DNA of 64,000 nucleotides from Agroathelia rolfsii (taxonomy: Eukaryota; Basidiomycota; Agaricomycetes; Amylocorticiales; Amylocorticiaceae). Below, one piece after another: positions 60,807 through 64,000 of this stretch. Both the position numbers and the translations under genes were made by a program. The stretch lies in contig JABRWF010000008.1 of NCBI GenBank assembly GCA_018343915.1, positions 1,178,001 to 1,242,000 on the forward strand, read 5' to 3'. A model generated the notes under the pieces. The model was not told where the DNA came from, ran no database searches, and saw only the letters and a list, made by a program, of their open reading frames with translations. Positions within the stretch are counted from its first letter, which is position 1. Every line of letters begins with the position of its first letter.

Positions 60807-61381
60807 ATGCACACCGGACTGGGGCTAGAGCCTCTTGCATGGGAGAATATCTCAGAAATCGGAGATGCGTGAGTACTCAAGCCAAGAATGCCGCGTTCAA
60901 TCTTGAAAAAAAAACTCTTTTCATGCGAACGAAATAAATACAGGGGAATGAACAACGCAGAATCCGCCTTGAATACACCCAGTGCTCGCAGAATTTCTCT
61001 CGGCTTTGTTGAAAACAGTAAAATTGCCTCTTCCTGTTTCTATAGCTTTCATGGTTTGCTGATATGTTCATGACTACCAGGTGAACCAACATCAGCAGGA
61101 ACGAGAGCCGGTGGTACTGCTCTCCTGGATGATAATTTCTCTAAGCTTTCTCTTCATTGTCGCATCTGCTTCAAGAACCCAAGCGAAGACCTGACGACGA
61201 CCTCGTGTGGACATATTTTCTGTTACGAGTCAGTGTTCTCCTCTAACCAACCTGTGTCTGATTCTGATGTATTTTTCCATGCCCATGTAGATGCATTCTG
61301 AGCGCCGTCGAGTCTTCTGTGCCATGCACCGTCTGTCAGACAAACCAGACTGAAGATGGGCTACGTCGCATCTTTCTGTGA
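60807..61381 (+). CDS. Small RING-finger protein
   Basis: Exons 60807-60868, 60944-61017, 61081-61228 and 61291-61381 join in phase to give at least 124 residues (MHTGLGLEPLAWENISEIGD at the modelled start). The C-terminal RING reads CRICFKNPSEDLTTTSCGHI, then FCYECILSAVESSVPCTVC: C-x2-C, C-x-H-x2-C-x2-C and C-x2-C spacing. RING proteins of this kind are usually E3 ubiquitin ligases. The frame is also open upstream of the modelled ATG, so more N-terminal sequence is possible. Confidence 0.7.
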
Positions 61382-61600
61382 ATGAGGGAACAATTAAACA
61401 ACATAGTGTTTCGGATATGTACTATGCCTAAAGATATGGATGACTTGTACGGTGTTGTAACTAACCAATAATTTTCTTAGTCAATGACTGACCTTGTAAC
61501 ATATGTAACATTGCTGGCAACTTATGTGCCAAAAATGATACATCTTGACTGTACTGTCCAGGGGCGTGTGTCTACCAAAAAGGATATTCAATTAAATATC

Positions 61601-63277
61601 CTACAACATCCACTCCAAGTATCTCTTGGCTTCTTCGGAACGTTTCCTTGCAATAGCATCCACCTCTTCGCCCCAAAGTTCCACGGGCGTCTTTTGATCA
61701 TCTTCTGCAGCCGCGTTAGGGTAGCACTGCTTCACGTGCTTATCCATTTCGTGATGGTCCATGACAGCACAGTTATCCAGCGTCAATGGCTTTGTAGGGT
61801 CCCATCGTACAAGTGCCGGCCGTGCAGGAATGACGTGTGGTGGAACAACGGACCGGCCGCGATAGAGGTCTTCGAAGACAACCGAGATATCTTCCTCGTC
61901 TAATGGCAGCTTGCTATCGTAATCAAAAGAAAAGGTCAGATTATCTATCAGATGTGAAGGGGGGTTTGTACAAACTTACTTGACTTGGTAACCGGCAAGT
62001 TTCGACTCGCGATTAAGCAGGTCGCGATAGAGCCTATCATACAGCTTCCTTCGGTATTTGATAGCTAGAGGGTTGCCAATCGGCTTTTGGGCAAGTTCGC
62101 AGAGAATGTATGTCGCAATGTTGAGGCCAAATATTGATGGTAAGGGGCCTATTGAAGGGTAGTCAACTGAGTAAAATCTGAGAATCCAAGGATCTTGAAT
62201 ACTTACCTAGCACAGGAAGAACGCGAACTCGGAAATCGTCAAAAACCCCAAGCTCTTTCACATTGCCCTTCTGGAACTCGTCTTCCGGCAGTGGTAGGAG
62301 CTTCACGTCTCCCGGAACCTCGCTCGAGTACACGACAGGTATACCCCCTGTGACGCCATATTGCGCTCGCAGCCTTCGACGTACAGACCTGGCTAAGGGA
62401 TCGTAGAGTGTCTCGGATATATCGGCTATATGAATCCGCGTCGGGTCGCATTTCGCGCCTGCACCCATAGAAGAGAAGACGGGTATGTTGTGAGAGTGGC
62501 AATAGCCAAGTAAATCGACCTTGGTGGTAATGTTGTCAATCGCATCTGTCACGTTTGTGAGCAGTGTCATCAGCGGATTAGGGAAGAAAAAAATGTACCA
62601 ATGACCCAGTCTACCCCTTCAAGAAACCGGCTGCCTTCTTCCTTCCGCCAGACGTCTATATGGGTTTCAACCTCCGTCCATTTGGAGAACTGGTGAATGG
62701 TACGAGCGACACAATTCACTTTGGGAGTACCAACATCGACCAGGAGAGCGGTGGCATGTCTGTTCAGCGATGAGAGTGTGACGTAGTCGAAGTCTATCAG
62801 TCGAATGTAGGATACCCCACTAGAAAAGGCTGGCAAAGATTAATCCAGGATAGACAGAGTCGTAAGGGGCTCCCTTACGATCTAGCAAGCATTACGGCTG
62901 CCCTATACGCTTGATGAGTACTGTTTAGGTCGTCGAAGTCAAGTATTGAGCAGTACGAACCAGCTTCCAACACCTCCACACCCAATGATGGCAACCCTCC
63001 CCTTGCGCAGCTTGGTCATGCCTTCTTCACCAAAGAAAGCATAGTTTCGAGCTAGCTGTTCTCGAATTAGCTCCTCTGTTGGTGGCAGCTGTTCGGATGA
63101 AATGTGGGCGTCTTCATCAAGATTTCGCAATATATCTTCGTTGAGATGCTTGCGTTTTTCAAGGCGTGTATAACGATCATAGGCAGTGATGGCGCCAAAA
63201 GTTGCGACTGAAGCTGCGACGGCTGTAAGAATCAGCTGAGTGCCATGAGAGGCGCGTACGTCGAGTAACTTTTGCAT
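61601..63277 (-). CDS. tRNA threonylcarbamoyladenosine dehydratase (Tcd1/Tcd2-like)
   Basis: The chosen start (complement 63275-63277) gives MQKLLDVRASHGTQLILTAV, an N-terminal membrane segment as in the yeast proteins. Then come EQLARNYAFFGEEGMTKLRK and the ThiF/E1 nucleotide motif VAIIGCGGVGSW. Later exons give YIRLIDFDYVTLSSLNRHAT, DAIDNITTKVDLLGYCHSHN, VFSSMGAGAKCDPTRI and VYSSEVPGDVKLLPLP, and the protein ends EEAKRYLEWML at 61601. The enzyme uses ATP to cyclise t6A37 in tRNA to its cyclic form, at the mitochondrial outer membrane in yeast. A longer start at 63379 is open but lacks support. Confidence 0.85.
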
Positions 63278-64000
63278 GTATATCCCAATGGTAGAAAGAG
63301 CTTGAGTCACGGAAACTTGGGGTTCGGAAGCAAAGAAAATCCAAGGATACGGCTTGACTGGATACTGTGACGTCTTCACCGGCTTCGAGCTTCAATCAAA
63401 TCTTCGGAGTCTCTTGAACTGAATGGCTTCCAAATCACCAATTTCATCGGTAAAGGCTTCAAGCTTCAAAAAAGCTTGAAACTTCATCTTTTCAACGGCT
63501 TCAAATTACACTATATCGCCAGCTGCTTCATCTTCAAGTTGAGTGCCACGGTAGCGACTGCCGTGGTCTGAAAGCACACGCTCTGAAGAGAGACATGCTT
63601 TGAATGGCTCTGTGCTTTTCTGGCCCCAGTGCTCCTACTGGCCCTCAGTATTCAAGTTGCACAAACCGCGTGCTAATGTATCATGCAGTAAACCAACTCC
63701 ACTAACTACATCCATCACTCACGTCTAGCCAAATGCCTAATATGACCGAATCCTTCCTTCTAAAGAGAACCCTTTGGGGCTAACCGTTAGGCATGATATT
63801 TTGACGATAAAATAACCTAAAGAAAATAATGCTTTTTGCCTTTCTTTTTCTGTGATGTTTTAGTTCGAGTCCATGGTTATCAGTACTTGCGGCATGGTTT
63901 GTAGCCTCTGTATATCCACTATTTAGGATGCACAGATTTGGAACCTCTAGTATTGCTGGTAGTCTCTGTTACTCGGCTACTATCATGAGTATGCAATTAT
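63278..64000. other. Upstream region of the Tcd-like gene
   Basis: No gene is visible. Repeated GCTTCAAG/CTTGAAGC units lie at about 63385-63540, including a perfect inverted repeat TTCAAGCTT/AAGCTTGAA near 63458-63481. Confidence 0.5.

Overview
This is nuclear DNA of a filamentous fungus, most likely a mushroom-forming basidiomycete (Agaricomycetes). The signs are many short introns of about 50-60 bp, NACHT-WD40 STAND/NLR genes with near-identical WD repeats, FunK1-type kinase remnants, a fungal DUF7587-like protein, long C2H2 arrays, and expanded flavin monooxygenases and acid trehalases. All gene models below were spliced by eye, using consistent codon phase and, where possible, comparison between duplicated copies.

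Region 1 (1-21 kb) is a direct segmental duplication. Copy A (1 to about 10.2 kb) and copy B (about 12.3 to 21.0 kb) each carry a NACHT-WD40 NLR gene (+), a convergent FunK1-like (pseudo)kinase gene (-), and a membrane-anchored DUF7587-like gene (+). Both NLRs are open over nine exons. They differ in WD-repeat number (8 against 7) and share near-identical tracts around the ATPase motifs. The kinase is degenerate in both copies and has lost its catalytic HRD. The DUF7587-like gene is intact in A but 5'-truncated and stopped in B. The 2-kb spacer holds a decayed LINE-type retrotransposon 3' end and a third copy of one flanking segment.

Region 2 (21-34 kb) has a small conserved-looking ORF with a TATA box. 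Three tandem flavin-binding monooxygenase genes follow on the minus strand: two intact and one broken. A short gene resembling MICOS subunit MIC12 ends the region.

Region 3 (34-44.6 kb) holds an APC-type amino acid permease (-), a homeodomain transcription factor (+) whose frame continues past its first stop, and about 5 kb with no supported gene.

Region 4 (44.6-54.7 kb) contains two tandem secreted acid trehalases (GH65, -), an intron-containing tRNA-Cys (-) and a decayed tRNA copy.

Region 5 (54.7-64 kb) has a Tnr3-like Nudix protein, two neighbouring C2H2 array proteins with very short linkers, a small RING protein, and a Tcd1/Tcd2-type tRNA t6A dehydratase (-). A hairpin-bearing dispersed repeat occurs at 26.2 kb and again at 57.8 kb.

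The most interesting unit is the duplicated NLR / pseudokinase / DUF7587 cassette. It has the look of a rapidly evolving recognition locus, but any functional link between the three genes is inference.
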